This document shows positions 40,690-48,118 of a DNA stretch of 64,000 nucleotides, piece by piece. The notes beneath the pieces were generated by a model. That model made no database searches and had not been told where the DNA came from. It saw nothing but the letters and a program-made list of their open reading frames with translations. Both the position numbers and the translations under genes were made by a program. Position 1 is the first letter of the stretch, and every line of letters starts with the position of its first letter. The DNA is taken from assembly GCA_963715445.1 (NCBI GenBank), contig OY970240.1, forward strand, positions 744,001-808,000. The letters run 5' to 3'. The DNA comes from JAAYBF01 sp963715445. Its GTDB lineage: Bacteria > Actinomycetota > Thermoleophilia > Solirubrobacterales > Thermoleophilaceae.

Positions 40690-41766
40690 TCACCCGCGTG
40701 GGGTGATGGCGAGCGCCTGACGCCGCAGCCACTCCAGCCACGCGAAGGTGGCCGCCGCGAGCAGCAGCATCGGCACCGCTCGACCGGTCCACGGCACCGG
40801 GGCCCAGAGCACGAGCAGGAGGAGGAGCAGGGCAAGGCCGACACGGGCGATCGCCGGGTTGTCGCGCAGCGTCGGCGCGCTGAGGTCGCGCAGCCAGACC
40901 GCTCGCCGTCCCGGGCCGCCGAGCCACGCGCCGGACGCGACGATCGCCCCGAGCAGGAGCGTCCCGAGCGCGGAGTCGACCAGCAGCGAGGTGGCGATCG
41001 TCCAGACGTCGTGCACGGCCTCCTCCCCATTGGGCGAGCGCGCCAGCGCGTCGACCACGACGTTCCCGCCGACCCGCCGCAGTGCGAGCGTGGCCACTCC
41101 GGCGAGGATCAGGCAGCCGCCCACAGAGACCAGCGTGCGGCGCCGATCGCGCGAGAGCGCGACAGCGCCGGCGAACGCCGCCAGGGCCAGCGCGGCAAGG
41201 ACCCAGGCGAGCGAGCGCAGGAGGTCGACGACCTTCCGCGCGGTGTCGAGCTCCTCCGGCGGAAGCACCTCGAGGCTGGCCGGCGGGAGCCTCTCGACCA
41301 CTCGATCGGGCAGCCCGACGTCCCCGGCGACCTGGCCCAGGAGCGTGCGCAGGTCGATCGAGACGCCCTCGCCGTCCCGATCGAGCACGTTCAGCAGCTG
41401 CGAGTGTGCAACCCGGTTGGCGGCGCGCCAGGCCTCGATCGCCTTGGCGTTGCCGAGCAGACGCGGGGCGTTGCGCTGAGCCGCCTGCTTCAGCGCGGCT
41501 GCCGCGGGGGCGGCAAGCGGGTCGAGGCGCGGTGGCAGCACGCCCTCCAGACGGGTCTCGACGGCGTCGGTGTCATAGAGGCGATCGACGAGGTAGAGGC
41601 CGAGCGCCGTGCGGATCGGCTCGTTCTCGAGCAGCCGGCCGCTGGTGTCCACCCACTCGTCGCCGTCGAGCGCCTGGCGCTGGGCCCAGACCCCGAAGCA
41701 GGTGCCGACGGTCAGCAGCGTGCCGACGGCGAGCAGCACGCCGATCGCGATCTGCCTCCCCCTCAT
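40690..41766 (-). CDS. integral membrane protein of unknown function
   Basis: This 358-residue protein has one N-terminal membrane helix (RQIAIGVLLAVGTLLTVGTCFGVWAQRQAL), a large extracytoplasmic domain (residues 30-190: DGDEWVDTSGRLLENEPIRTALGLYLVDRLYDTDAVETRLEGVLPP...), and then about five membrane helices in the C-terminal half, the last ending WLEWLRRQALAITPRG. The N-terminal VWAxRQxLDxDxWVxTSxxLLxxxxIRxAL segment recurs in actinobacterial membrane proteins without known function. The ATG follows GGGGAGGGG. A small gene lies 21 bases upstream on the same strand. Confidence 0.8.
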   Translation of the reverse strand: MRGRQIAIGVLLAVGTLLTVGTCFGVWAQRQALDGDEWVDTSGRLLENEPIRTALGLYLVDRLYDTDAVETRLEGVLPPRLDPLAAPAAAALKQAAQRNAPRLLGNAKAIEAWRAANRVAHSQLLNVLDRDGEGVSIDLRTLLGQVAGDVGLPDRVVERLPPASLEVLPPEELDTARKVVDLLRSLAWVLAALALAAFAGAVALSRDRRRTLVSVGGCLILAGVATLALRRVGGNVVVDALARSPNGEEAVHDVWTIATSLLVDSALGTLLLGAIVASGAWLGGPGRRAVWLRDLSAPTLRDNPAIARVGLALLLLLLVLWAPVPWTGRAVPMLLLAAATFAWLEWLRRQALAITPRG

Positions 41767-41787
41767 GTCGCCCCTCCCCTTGACCGC

Positions 41788-42015
41788 TCAGTCACGATCG
41801 TCGTCCATCCGGCGCACCTCGATCAGGTCCAGGCCGAGCGCCTGGATCTGGTCGAGCAGACCGTACAACTCGGACTGGTCGCGAACCTCTCCACGCATCA
41901 CGGTCTCCGCCGGACGGACCTTCGCCGTGAACTGCTCGAAGGCGCTGGTGGCCGTATCGCTCAGGCGACCCTTGATGCGAATCTCGTAACCGCTCGCACC
42001 CACGGCGAACAGCAT
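41788..42015 (-). CDS. small hypothetical protein
   Basis: This 75-residue protein (MLFAVGASGYEIRIKGRLSDTATSAFEQFTAKVRPAETVMRGEVRDQSELYGLLDQIQALGLDLIEVRRMDD) has the beta-alpha-beta pattern of a small ferredoxin-like or BON-like domain. The second half, ...VMRGEVRDQSELYGLLDQIQALGLDLIEVRR, is a motif I have seen in many short actinobacterial proteins of unknown function. It is upstream of the membrane protein gene by 21 bases, so they are probably co-transcribed. Confidence 0.72.
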   Translation of the reverse strand: MLFAVGASGYEIRIKGRLSDTATSAFEQFTAKVRPAETVMRGEVRDQSELYGLLDQIQALGLDLIEVRRMDDDRD

Positions 42016-42170
42016 CCAGGCCGGCCGGATGATGCGTCCTCACCCGCAGGGGGTGACTTGCCACAAATCCCATGCCCGTCGACGGCGGTGCGGCGAGGCG
42101 ATCCGGCAGCCGCTTGCCTGTGGCCGTAGGCTGGCAGGGCGATCGCGGCCACGAATAGGCATCCGGAGCG

Positions 42171-44198
42171 GTGACGGCGCGCGGCACGGCGGGCTACTTC
42201 GCCCGTGCGCTGGTGCTGGTGGTCATCGACGGGCTGGCGCTGTGGCTGCTGTCCGACGTGCTGCCGGGAATCGACGTGCCGTCGTTCGGCGCGGCTGTCC
42301 TGACGGCCGGCCTGATCGCCCTGCTCAACGCCCTGCTGTGGCCGCTGCTGACGCGGCTCGTCCTGCCGCTGACGGTGCTGACCTTCGGGCTCGGGTCGCT
42401 GCTGCTGAACGCGGCGGTCGTGAACATCGCGATCAGGGCGGTCGACGGCAGCGATCCTCGGCTGAGCGCGACGCTGCTCGTGGCGCTTGGCCTGGCGGTG
42501 ATCACGATGCTCGTGGAGCCGCTGCTCGACTTCGACGGCGACGCCTACCACCTGCGCGTCGTGCGGCGGCGGGTGCGCGGCGCGCGCGAGCGCAACCGCA
42601 CCGATGTGCCGGGGGTGATCCTGTTCGAGATCGACGGGCTGGCCGAGCCGGTCCTGGAGCGGGCGATCGAGCTCGGGCACGTGCCCACGATCGAGCGCTG
42701 GCTGCGCGAGGGCAGCCACCGGGTGGTCGGCTGGGAGTGCGACCTGTCATCGCAGACCGGAGCGAGCCAGGCGGGGCTGCTGCACGGCAGCAACGACGAC
42801 ATGCCCGCGTTCCGCTGGTACGAGCGGGACTCCGGCAAGCTGATGGTGTCCAACCACCCCAAGGACGCCACCGAGATCGAGCGCCGCCACTCCGACGGGG
42901 CGGGGCTGCTCGCATCCGGCGGAACGAGCCGCGGGAACATGTTCTCCGGCGACGCGCCGCGCTGCTCGGCGACGATGAGCGTGATCCGCGATCGCGAGCG
43001 ATCGCGATCGGGCGAGTTCTTCGGCTACTTCGCAGACCCTTACGGGCTGCTGCGCACACTGGCGCTGGGAGTGGCCGACATCGTCGCGGAGAGGCGCGCG
43101 GCGCGGCGCCAGCGCCGGTCGGGCGCGCAGCACATCGATCGCGGCGGGCTCTACCCGGTGATCCGCGCGGCGATCACCGTCGTCATGCGCGACCTCAACG
43201 TCGCGACGCTGATGGCCGACGTCGTCGAGGGCGTCCCCGTCGCCTACTCGACGTTCGTCGGCTACGACGAGGTGGCCCACCACTCCGGCGTGCTCGAGCC
43301 CGACGCGTTCGTGGTGCTCGAGAAGCTCGACGCGCAGCTGGCAAGGCTCGAGCGGACCACGCGCCAGGCACCGCGTCCCTACCACCTCGTCGTGCTCTCC
43401 GATCACGGGCAGACGCCGGGCGCGCCGTTCCGCCAGCGCCACGGCGAGACGCTCGAGGAGGTGGTCCGGCGCTTCGTCACCAGCGGGCCGGTGGAGGCGC
43501 CGGAGGCGATCGACGAGGCCTGGGGCGACCTCGGGGCGATGCTCGCCGAGGCGCGCGAGGACGACAGCGCCGCAGGGCGGATGCTGCGGCGCGCCACCGA
43601 CGACCGGGTTGCCGACGGGACGGTCGCCCTCGGGCCGAATCGCGAGGCGATCCGCGAGCAGGCGAGGCTGAGCGAGGAGGACACGGCCGCGGAGGCGGTG
43701 GTGCTCGCCTCCGGCTGCCTCGGCCTCATCTACTTCCCCGGCGGGCCGGACCGCTTGACCGCCGAGGAGATCGAGCGGCGCCACCCGGGCCTGCTGGCCG
43801 GGCTCGCCGGGCATCCGGGGATCGGCTTCGCGATGGTCCGCTCCGAGCACGAGGGCGGCGTGGTGCTCGGCGCCACGGGACGCCGGCGACTGGACGACGA
43901 CGCCGTCGACGGCGACGATCCGCTGACCGCCTTCGGCCCCAATGCGGCCCACCACCTGCGCCGCCACGACGGCTTCTCCCACTGCCCGGACATCCTGGTC
44001 AATGGCGCCTACGACAGCGAGTCCGGCGAGATCCAGCCGTTCGAGGAGTTCATGGGCTCCCACGGCGGGCTCGGAGGGATGCAGATGCATCCGGTGGCCG
44101 TGATCCCGGCCGAGTGGAGCGCACCGACCGCGCCGATCGTGGGAGCCGCGGCGATGCACCACCAGTTGAAGGCTTGGCTGGTAGAGACGGCGCAGTGA
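42171..44198 (+). CDS. holin-like membrane domain fused to alkaline phosphatase-superfamily phosphodiesterase
   Basis: The first 130 residues form four membrane helices (LVLVVIDGLALWLLSDVLPGID, LIALLNALLWPLLTRLVLPLTVLTFGLGSLLLNAAVV) of the phage-holin-IV/Mycobacterium-type family. The remaining 540 residues are a type I phosphodiesterase/nucleotide pyrophosphatase-like domain: GVILFEIDGLAEPVLERAI (metal Asp), SSQTGASQAGLLHG (nucleophile position), STFVGYDEVAHHSG and VLSDHGQTPGAPF. The enzyme part should lie next to the membrane. It begins with GTG. Its TGA overlaps the start of the YihY gene, so both are made together. Substrates could be phospholipids or teichoic-type polymers. Confidence 0.88.
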   Translation: MTARGTAGYFARALVLVVIDGLALWLLSDVLPGIDVPSFGAAVLTAGLIALLNALLWPLLTRLVLPLTVLTFGLGSLLLNAAVVNIAIRAVDGSDPRLSATLLVALGLAVITMLVEPLLDFDGDAYHLRVVRRRVRGARERNRTDVPGVILFEIDGLAEPVLERAIELGHVPTIERWLREGSHRVVGWECDLSSQTGASQAGLLHGSNDDMPAFRWYERDSGKLMVSNHPKDATEIERRHSDGAGLLASGGTSRGNMFSGDAPRCSATMSVIRDRERSRSGEFFGYFADPYGLLRTLALGVADIVAERRAARRQRRSGAQHIDRGGLYPVIRAAITVVMRDLNVATLMADVVEGVPVAYSTFVGYDEVAHHSGVLEPDAFVVLEKLDAQLARLERTTRQAPRPYHLVVLSDHGQTPGAPFRQRHGETLEEVVRRFVTSGPVEAPEAIDEAWGDLGAMLAEAREDDSAAGRMLRRATDDRVADGTVALGPNREAIREQARLSEEDTAAEAVVLASGCLGLIYFPGGPDRLTAEEIERRHPGLLAGLAGHPGIGFAMVRSEHEGGVVLGATGRRRLDDDAVDGDDPLTAFGPNAAHHLRRHDGFSHCPDILVNGAYDSESGEIQPFEEFMGSHGGLGGMQMHPVAVIPAEWSAPTAPIVGAAAMHHQLKAWLVETAQ

Positions 44199-45241
44199 GC
44201 GCCCTCGAGCGGCTCGAACGGCTTCCAGGCGCACGACACGCGCTCACGGCAGTCGAGCGGCTGCGCGCGTGGCCGCCGATGGCGATCTCCGAAGCGACCG
44301 TGCGGCGCTTCCTCGCCGACGGCATGGTCGACCGCGGCGCTTCGCTCGCCTACTACGGGCTGCTGTCGCTGCTGCCGATGCTGATGATCGTCTCGGCCGT
44401 CGTCGGCCTGCTGGGCGCGGATTCGACGTCCGCCGAGTTCGAGAGCTACCTCCGTGATGAGGGCGCCTCGGCCTCCCTGGCGGACACGGCGGAGGCCGTC
44501 GTGAAGACCGCCGTCGACTCGCCGCCCAACCAGGCGGGAACGGTCGGGCTCGTAGGCCTGTTGACGCTGATCTACGGCGCGTCGCGCGCGTTCGCCGCCG
44601 CGGGACGCGCGCTCGACGTGATCTGGCGCCGGCGCCGGAAGGGCCTGACGGTCGTGCGGAGGGTCCTCGGCATCGGCTGGACGCTGGTCCTGATCGTGCT
44701 CGGGCTGGCGGCGGCCGCACTGGCCTTCATCGGACGCGCACTGGCCGAGGACCTGCTGGGCCTGATCGGCTTGGACAGCGTGGTGGGGCCGCTGTGGTCG
44801 CTCGTGCGCTGGCCGCTCGCCGCCCTGCTGATGATGCTCTCGATGCGCGTCGTGATGTGGGCCGCGCCGAGCCCCCCGCGCGGCCACTTCACGCTGCTCA
44901 CGCCGGGGGCGATGCTCGCCGCCGGCGGCTGGCTGGCGGCCTCGGGCGGCTACGGCTTCTACGTAGGCGAGGTCTCGAGCTACAACACCACCTATGGGGC
45001 GTTCGCGGCGCTCGTGATCCTGCTGCTGTGGATCTGGCTCACGTCGATGGTGTTCCTCGTCGGCTGCGAGTTCGACGCCGTGCTGGCCGAGCGGCGCGTG
45101 GCCCAGGGCAAAGACCCCGGAGACTCTACGCCGCCCGGCGCGGGCGCGGTGAGCACGGAGACGCCGGAGGGCGAAGCCCCCGGGTCAGGCCTCAGCGAGG
45201 CTACGCCAGCGAGGTCGACCGGCCAGGCTCCAGCACCCTGA
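44195..45241 (+). CDS. YihY/BrkB family membrane protein
   Basis: The GTG at 44195 overlaps the stop of the phosphodiesterase gene (GTGA) and gives 348 residues. The family motifs are FLADGMVDRGASLAYYGLLSLLPMLMIVSAVVGLLG, LIYGASRAFAAAGRALDVIWRRRR and SGGYGFYVGEVSSYNTTYGAFAALVILLLWIWLTSMVFLVGCEFDAVLAE, with six helices and a disordered C-terminus rich in Gly/Pro/Thr. YihY proteins were once mis-called RNase BN; their role is membrane related and unknown. Its last 41 bases overlap the convergent MBL-fold gene. Confidence 0.93.
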   Translation: MSALERLERLPGARHALTAVERLRAWPPMAISEATVRRFLADGMVDRGASLAYYGLLSLLPMLMIVSAVVGLLGADSTSAEFESYLRDEGASASLADTAEAVVKTAVDSPPNQAGTVGLVGLLTLIYGASRAFAAAGRALDVIWRRRRKGLTVVRRVLGIGWTLVLIVLGLAAAALAFIGRALAEDLLGLIGLDSVVGPLWSLVRWPLAALLMMLSMRVVMWAAPSPPRGHFTLLTPGAMLAAGGWLAASGGYGFYVGEVSSYNTTYGAFAALVILLLWIWLTSMVFLVGCEFDAVLAERRVAQGKDPGDSTPPGAGAVSTETPEGEAPGSGLSEATPARSTGQAPAP

Positions 45242-46007
45242 CCTCCACCTCCGGCGCCACTCTCGCGGCGACGCGCGCGAACTCGTGTGGAGGGTCGGTG
45301 AGCAGCTTCCCGCGCCGCCCCACGCGATCGAGGCCGACCGGGAACAGCGTCCCCCAGTGGATCGGCACCGCAAGCCGCGGGCGCAGGCGGGTCAGCGCCT
45401 CGGCGGCCCCCTCGGGATCGAGGTGGCCCGTGCCGATCGACGGGCCCCAGCCCCAGACCGGCAGCAGTGCCACGTCGAGCTCGGGCGCCAGTTCCTCCAT
45501 CCCGCTGAAGAGGTCCGTGTCACCGGCGAAATAGACGCGCCTGGGGTGCTCGCCGATCAGGTAGCCGAGCGTCATCCCGGCTGGGCCGAGCGGGTTGCGG
45601 CGCGAATCGTGCTCGGCGTGCGTGGCTCGGATCCGCAGGCCGGCGATCTCCGCCTCTTCTCCTACGACCAGCTCCTCGATCTCGAACGCGTCGGCGAGCT
45701 TCGCCACATGGCCCGCAGTGCCCTTGGGCACCACAAGTCTCGGCCGCGCCGCGTCCGAGCGCGCGGCCGAGGCGGCGGCGAGCAGCCGGAGCGAGGCGAG
45801 GTCGAGATGGTCGAGGTGGGCGTGCGACACGAGCACGCCGTCGATCCGGCCGAGGGCGGCAGCGTCGACGCTGCCGCCGTGGCGCCTCAGGTGGGCTACG
45901 CGGCCGCGCAGGACGGGGTCGGTGAGCAGGCGCACACCACCGACCTCGATCAGGACTGTGGCGTGACCGACGTAGGTGAGGGAGTCCGTGGATACGTGCT
46001 CGGCCAC
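45201..46007 (-). CDS. MBL-fold metallohydrolase (UlaG/NAPE-PLD-like)
   Basis: This 268-residue enzyme has LTYVGHATVLIEVGGVRLLTDPVLRGR at the N-terminus, the metal motif VSHAHLDHLD, later ligands THAEHDSR, FAGDTDLF and the final PIHWGTLFP. This order is that of the beta-lactamase-like superfamily members related to UlaG and N-acylphosphatidylethanolamine phospholipase D. It is cytosolic. Likely substrates are phosphodiesters or lactones, undefined. The GTG start has no good ribosome site. Its 3' end overlaps the convergent YihY gene by 41 bases. Confidence 0.92.
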   Translation of the reverse strand: MAEHVSTDSLTYVGHATVLIEVGGVRLLTDPVLRGRVAHLRRHGGSVDAAALGRIDGVLVSHAHLDHLDLASLRLLAAASAARSDAARPRLVVPKGTAGHVAKLADAFEIEELVVGEEAEIAGLRIRATHAEHDSRRNPLGPAGMTLGYLIGEHPRRVYFAGDTDLFSGMEELAPELDVALLPVWGWGPSIGTGHLDPEGAAEALTRLRPRLAVPIHWGTLFPVGLDRVGRRGKLLTDPPHEFARVAARVAPEVEVRVLEPGRSTSLA

Positions 46008-46067
46008 GAGGACCCGAGCCTACTCCCGCAGAGGTGCTCAGCGGACGCGCCGCCGGGCACCGCGGGC

Positions 46068-46433
46068 TCAGTCGTCCGTGCGCGGGGTGTGGCGGTTGTG
46101 CAGCATGAGGTCGTTGCCGTCGGGGTCGCGGAAGAGAGCCATGTGGCAGACACCGGTGTCGAACGTCTCGCCCAGGAACTCCACGCCCTTCGCCTCCAGC
46201 TCCGCGCGCGCGGCCGCAACGTCGTCCACGTGCAGAGCCGGGTGCGCGTTGCGCTGCACCTCGAACTCCATGCCCATCTTCGCCGGCTCCCAGATGCCGA
46301 AGCACGTCTCACCGACCCAGAACTCGAACCGGGCCTTGTCGTCCGGCCGCAGCCCCAGCGTGTCGACGTAGAAAGCGCGCGAGCGCTCGGCGTCCTGGGA
46401 CGGTACGCCGACGAAGTCGAGCTTGGTGATCAT
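46068..46433 (-). CDS. VOC family protein
   Basis: The ATG at 46433 has an AGGAGG site 4-5 bases upstream and gives 121 residues. It reads ITKLDFVGVPSQDAERSRAFYVDTLGLRPDDKARFEFWVGETCFGIWEP in the first module and ALHVDDVAAARAELEAKGVEFLGETFDTGVCHMALFRDPDGNDLMLHNRH in the second; the FRDPDGNDLMLH ending is the usual metal-binding half of glyoxalase-like proteins. The frame extends upstream to 46466 without similarity. It lies 60 bases upstream of the MBL hydrolase gene and may share its transcript. The substrate is unknown. Confidence 0.9.
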   Translation of the reverse strand: MITKLDFVGVPSQDAERSRAFYVDTLGLRPDDKARFEFWVGETCFGIWEPAKMGMEFEVQRNAHPALHVDDVAAARAELEAKGVEFLGETFDTGVCHMALFRDPDGNDLMLHNRHTPRTDD

Positions 46434-46545
46434 CGTTTCCTCCTGGAGGTTCGAGATGGCTTGCACGAAAGGCTACGCGTTGGGTTAGCCCCGGCGGGAG
46501 CGGGTAGCTCTTCCAGGGGAGGCGTGTTTCCGATCGAGAAGAGGG

Positions 46546-47160
46546 ATGAGGATGGCGAACAGCAAATCCGCCTCGAGCAAGCCGCGTAAGAGATCCAGCA
46601 GCAGGTCGTCGAACGGCTCCGCACCGAAGGCGAAGGCGAAGAGCGCTTCCGGCCGCTCGACGAAGGCCGCATCGCAATCGAAGCCAACCGCGCGCTCGAC
46701 GAAGGCCGCGTCGCAATCGAAACCGGCCGCGCGCTCGAAGCCGACCGGACGTTCCAAGTCGACGGCGCGGTCAAAGGCCTCGACATCGAAATCGACGGCG
46801 CGTTCGAAGCCGTCGCCCACCCCGCAGCAGAGCGGCGGCAAGAGCGTCACCGACCGCGTCGGTGACGTCGCCGGCGTCGCAAAGCAGGCGGCCGGCAAGG
46901 TCAAGGGCCCGGCCGTAGCCGTCGGAGCCGCTGCAGCCGGCGTTGCCGGCGGGCTGCTGATCAAGAGCCGCCTGAGCCGCCCCAAGGTGCTCGGCGTGCC
47001 GCTCCCCCGCTCGCTCGGCAAGCCGAGCCTCGACCCGAAGTCGATCGCCAAGACGGTGGGCAAGGCGAGCCAGAGCTTCGCCAAGACGTCCAAGACGGTC
47101 TCGAAGGATCTCGAGCGCGCCGGTGACCAGGCCGAGCAGATCGGGAAGGTCCTCGGCTAG
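46546..47160 (+). CDS. Lys/Ser/Ala-rich protein with glycine-zipper segment
   Basis: This 204-residue protein starts with about 95 basic, disordered residues rich in Ser/Lys/Arg, including two exact-period 13-residue repeats (RSTKAASQSKPTA and RSTKAASQSKPAA) followed by shorter RSK variants. A segment of small residues (KGPAVAVGAAAAGVAGGLLIKSRLSRPKVLGVPLPRSLG) could be a short membrane or glycine-zipper helix. The last 50 residues are helical (IAKTVGKASQSFAKTSKTVSKDLERAGDQAEQIGKVLG). The adjacent gene encodes a shorter relative with the same GAAAAGxAGGL...RxLGxPL core. The basic region could bind DNA or wall polymers. The family is not recognised. Confidence 0.68.
   Translation: MRMANSKSASSKPRKRSSSRSSNGSAPKAKAKSASGRSTKAASQSKPTARSTKAASQSKPAARSKPTGRSKSTARSKASTSKSTARSKPSPTPQQSGGKSVTDRVGDVAGVAKQAAGKVKGPAVAVGAAAAGVAGGLLIKSRLSRPKVLGVPLPRSLGKPSLDPKSIAKTVGKASQSFAKTSKTVSKDLERAGDQAEQIGKVLG
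46654..46740 (+). repeat. 39-bp coding tandem repeat
   Basis: Two nearly identical 39-base units, 46654-46692 and 46693-46731, with the start of a third, encode 13-residue blocks of the Lys/Ser-rich protein. Only a handful of bases differ, which suggests recent repeat expansion. Confidence 0.7.
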
Positions 47161-47172
47161 GAGGGAGCTGTC

Positions 47173-47619
47173 ATGGCATCCACCAAGCAGCGTTCGAAGA
47201 CGGCGTCGAACGGAAGCGCCGCGACCGTCAGTGCGGCCGTCAAGGACGCGGGCGGCACCGCCACCGACGTAGCCCGCCGAGCACGTGGCCCAATGCTTGC
47301 GGCGGGCGCCGCGGCGGCCGGCCTCGCCGGTGGCTTGGCGGCCGGCTCTCGCCTTGGCTCGAAGCGCCGTCCGCTGATCGGCCGGCGGCGGCGAGTGCTG
47401 GGCATACCGCTGGGACCGAAGCCCGGCGTCCTGCGAGCGATGGAGTTGCTGCGCGACGGCGCCAGGCACCTCGACTCAGCGACCAGCCGGCTGTCCGACA
47501 CGACAGATGACGTCCACTCGATCCGCGAGCAGCTCGACAAGGCAAACCGCCAGTCGCCCATAGAGGTCCTGCTCGACGGACTCACCCATCGCCGCGGCGC
47601 GCATCGCGACGAGGCCTGA
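47173..47619 (+). CDS. basic protein, shorter relative of the upstream gene product
   Basis: This 148-residue protein follows the previous gene by 12 bases and shares its layout: basic N-terminus (ASTKQRSKTASNGSAATVSAAVKDAGG), a GPMLAAGAAAAGLAGGLAAGSRLGSKRRPLIGRRRRVLGIPLGPK core matching GPAVAVGAAAAGVAGGLL..RPKVLGVPL of its neighbour, and a C-terminal helix with heptads (LRDGARHLDSATSRLSDTTDDVHSIREQLDKANRQ). A GGAG site precedes the ATG by about seven bases. The pair is probably a duplication and the two products may assemble together. Family and function are not recognised. Confidence 0.68.
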   Translation: MASTKQRSKTASNGSAATVSAAVKDAGGTATDVARRARGPMLAAGAAAAGLAGGLAAGSRLGSKRRPLIGRRRRVLGIPLGPKPGVLRAMELLRDGARHLDSATSRLSDTTDDVHSIREQLDKANRQSPIEVLLDGLTHRRGAHRDEA

Positions 47620-47641
47620 AGCCCCAGTCTCCGTACGCGAC

Positions 47642-48118
47642 ATGCCACCGATCTACCGTGCCCCGATGCGCCCCCGCGACCGCGACGCTCTGGACGGGGC
47701 CGGCGCGGAGCACGCCATCGAGCGCGGCCTCGTCGGAACGGGCGACGCGCTCGCCACCCCACCGGCGACGATCTACGAGGCGGTCGCCGCGGCGACCGAA
47801 CGGCACGGACCCAAGGCCGGCCGGATGCTCCACAGCTTCACCGAGCTCCCCGACGACACCTTCGTGTGGACGCGCACCGGCGAGGGCGCCTACCGCCTCG
47901 GGCGCATCGCGGGGCCTTGGCGCTACGACGACTCGCCCGCCGCCCGCGCCGTGGGGATCCACCACGTCAGGCCGGCGAGCTGGCTGGAGCGGCCGTTCGG
48001 CGAGGAAGAGGTGCCGACGGCGGTAGCCGACACGTTCGCGCGCGGCGGCCGGAACCTCCAGCGCATCCACGACGAATCCGCGGAGCGGCGCACCGCCGAG
48101 CTGTGGGAAGCGGGCTAG
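47642..48118 (+). CDS. hypothetical protein with WTRxGEGxYxLGRIxGPWRY motif
   Basis: This 158-residue protein (ATG 47642; ATG 47666 also possible) has no signal or membrane segment. Its centre, DDTFVWTRTGEGAYRLGRIAGPWRYDDSPAARAVGIHHVRPASWLERPF, is a compact beta motif that I associate loosely with PUA/EVE-like modules preceding restriction-type nucleases; this is memory of the pattern and not a firm assignment. A helical tail follows (TAVADTFARGGRNLQRIHDESAERRTAELWEAG). Its stop overlaps the end of the convergent secreted phosphatase-like gene by 4 bases. Confidence 0.6.
   Translation: MPPIYRAPMRPRDRDALDGAGAEHAIERGLVGTGDALATPPATIYEAVAAATERHGPKAGRMLHSFTELPDDTFVWTRTGEGAYRLGRIAGPWRYDDSPAARAVGIHHVRPASWLERPFGEEEVPTAVADTFARGGRNLQRIHDESAERRTAELWEAG

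Noticed and set aside
42985..43012. Dense GCGATCGC-type palindromes
   Set aside because: They lie inside the phosphodiesterase coding frame (RDRERSRSGE) and can be explained by Arg/Asp codons; no further copies in a pattern were noticed.
42029..44194. Open frame reading into the YihY gene from far upstream
   Set aside because: Only the part from 44195 has YihY features; the upstream part is a shifted reading of the phosphodiesterase gene.
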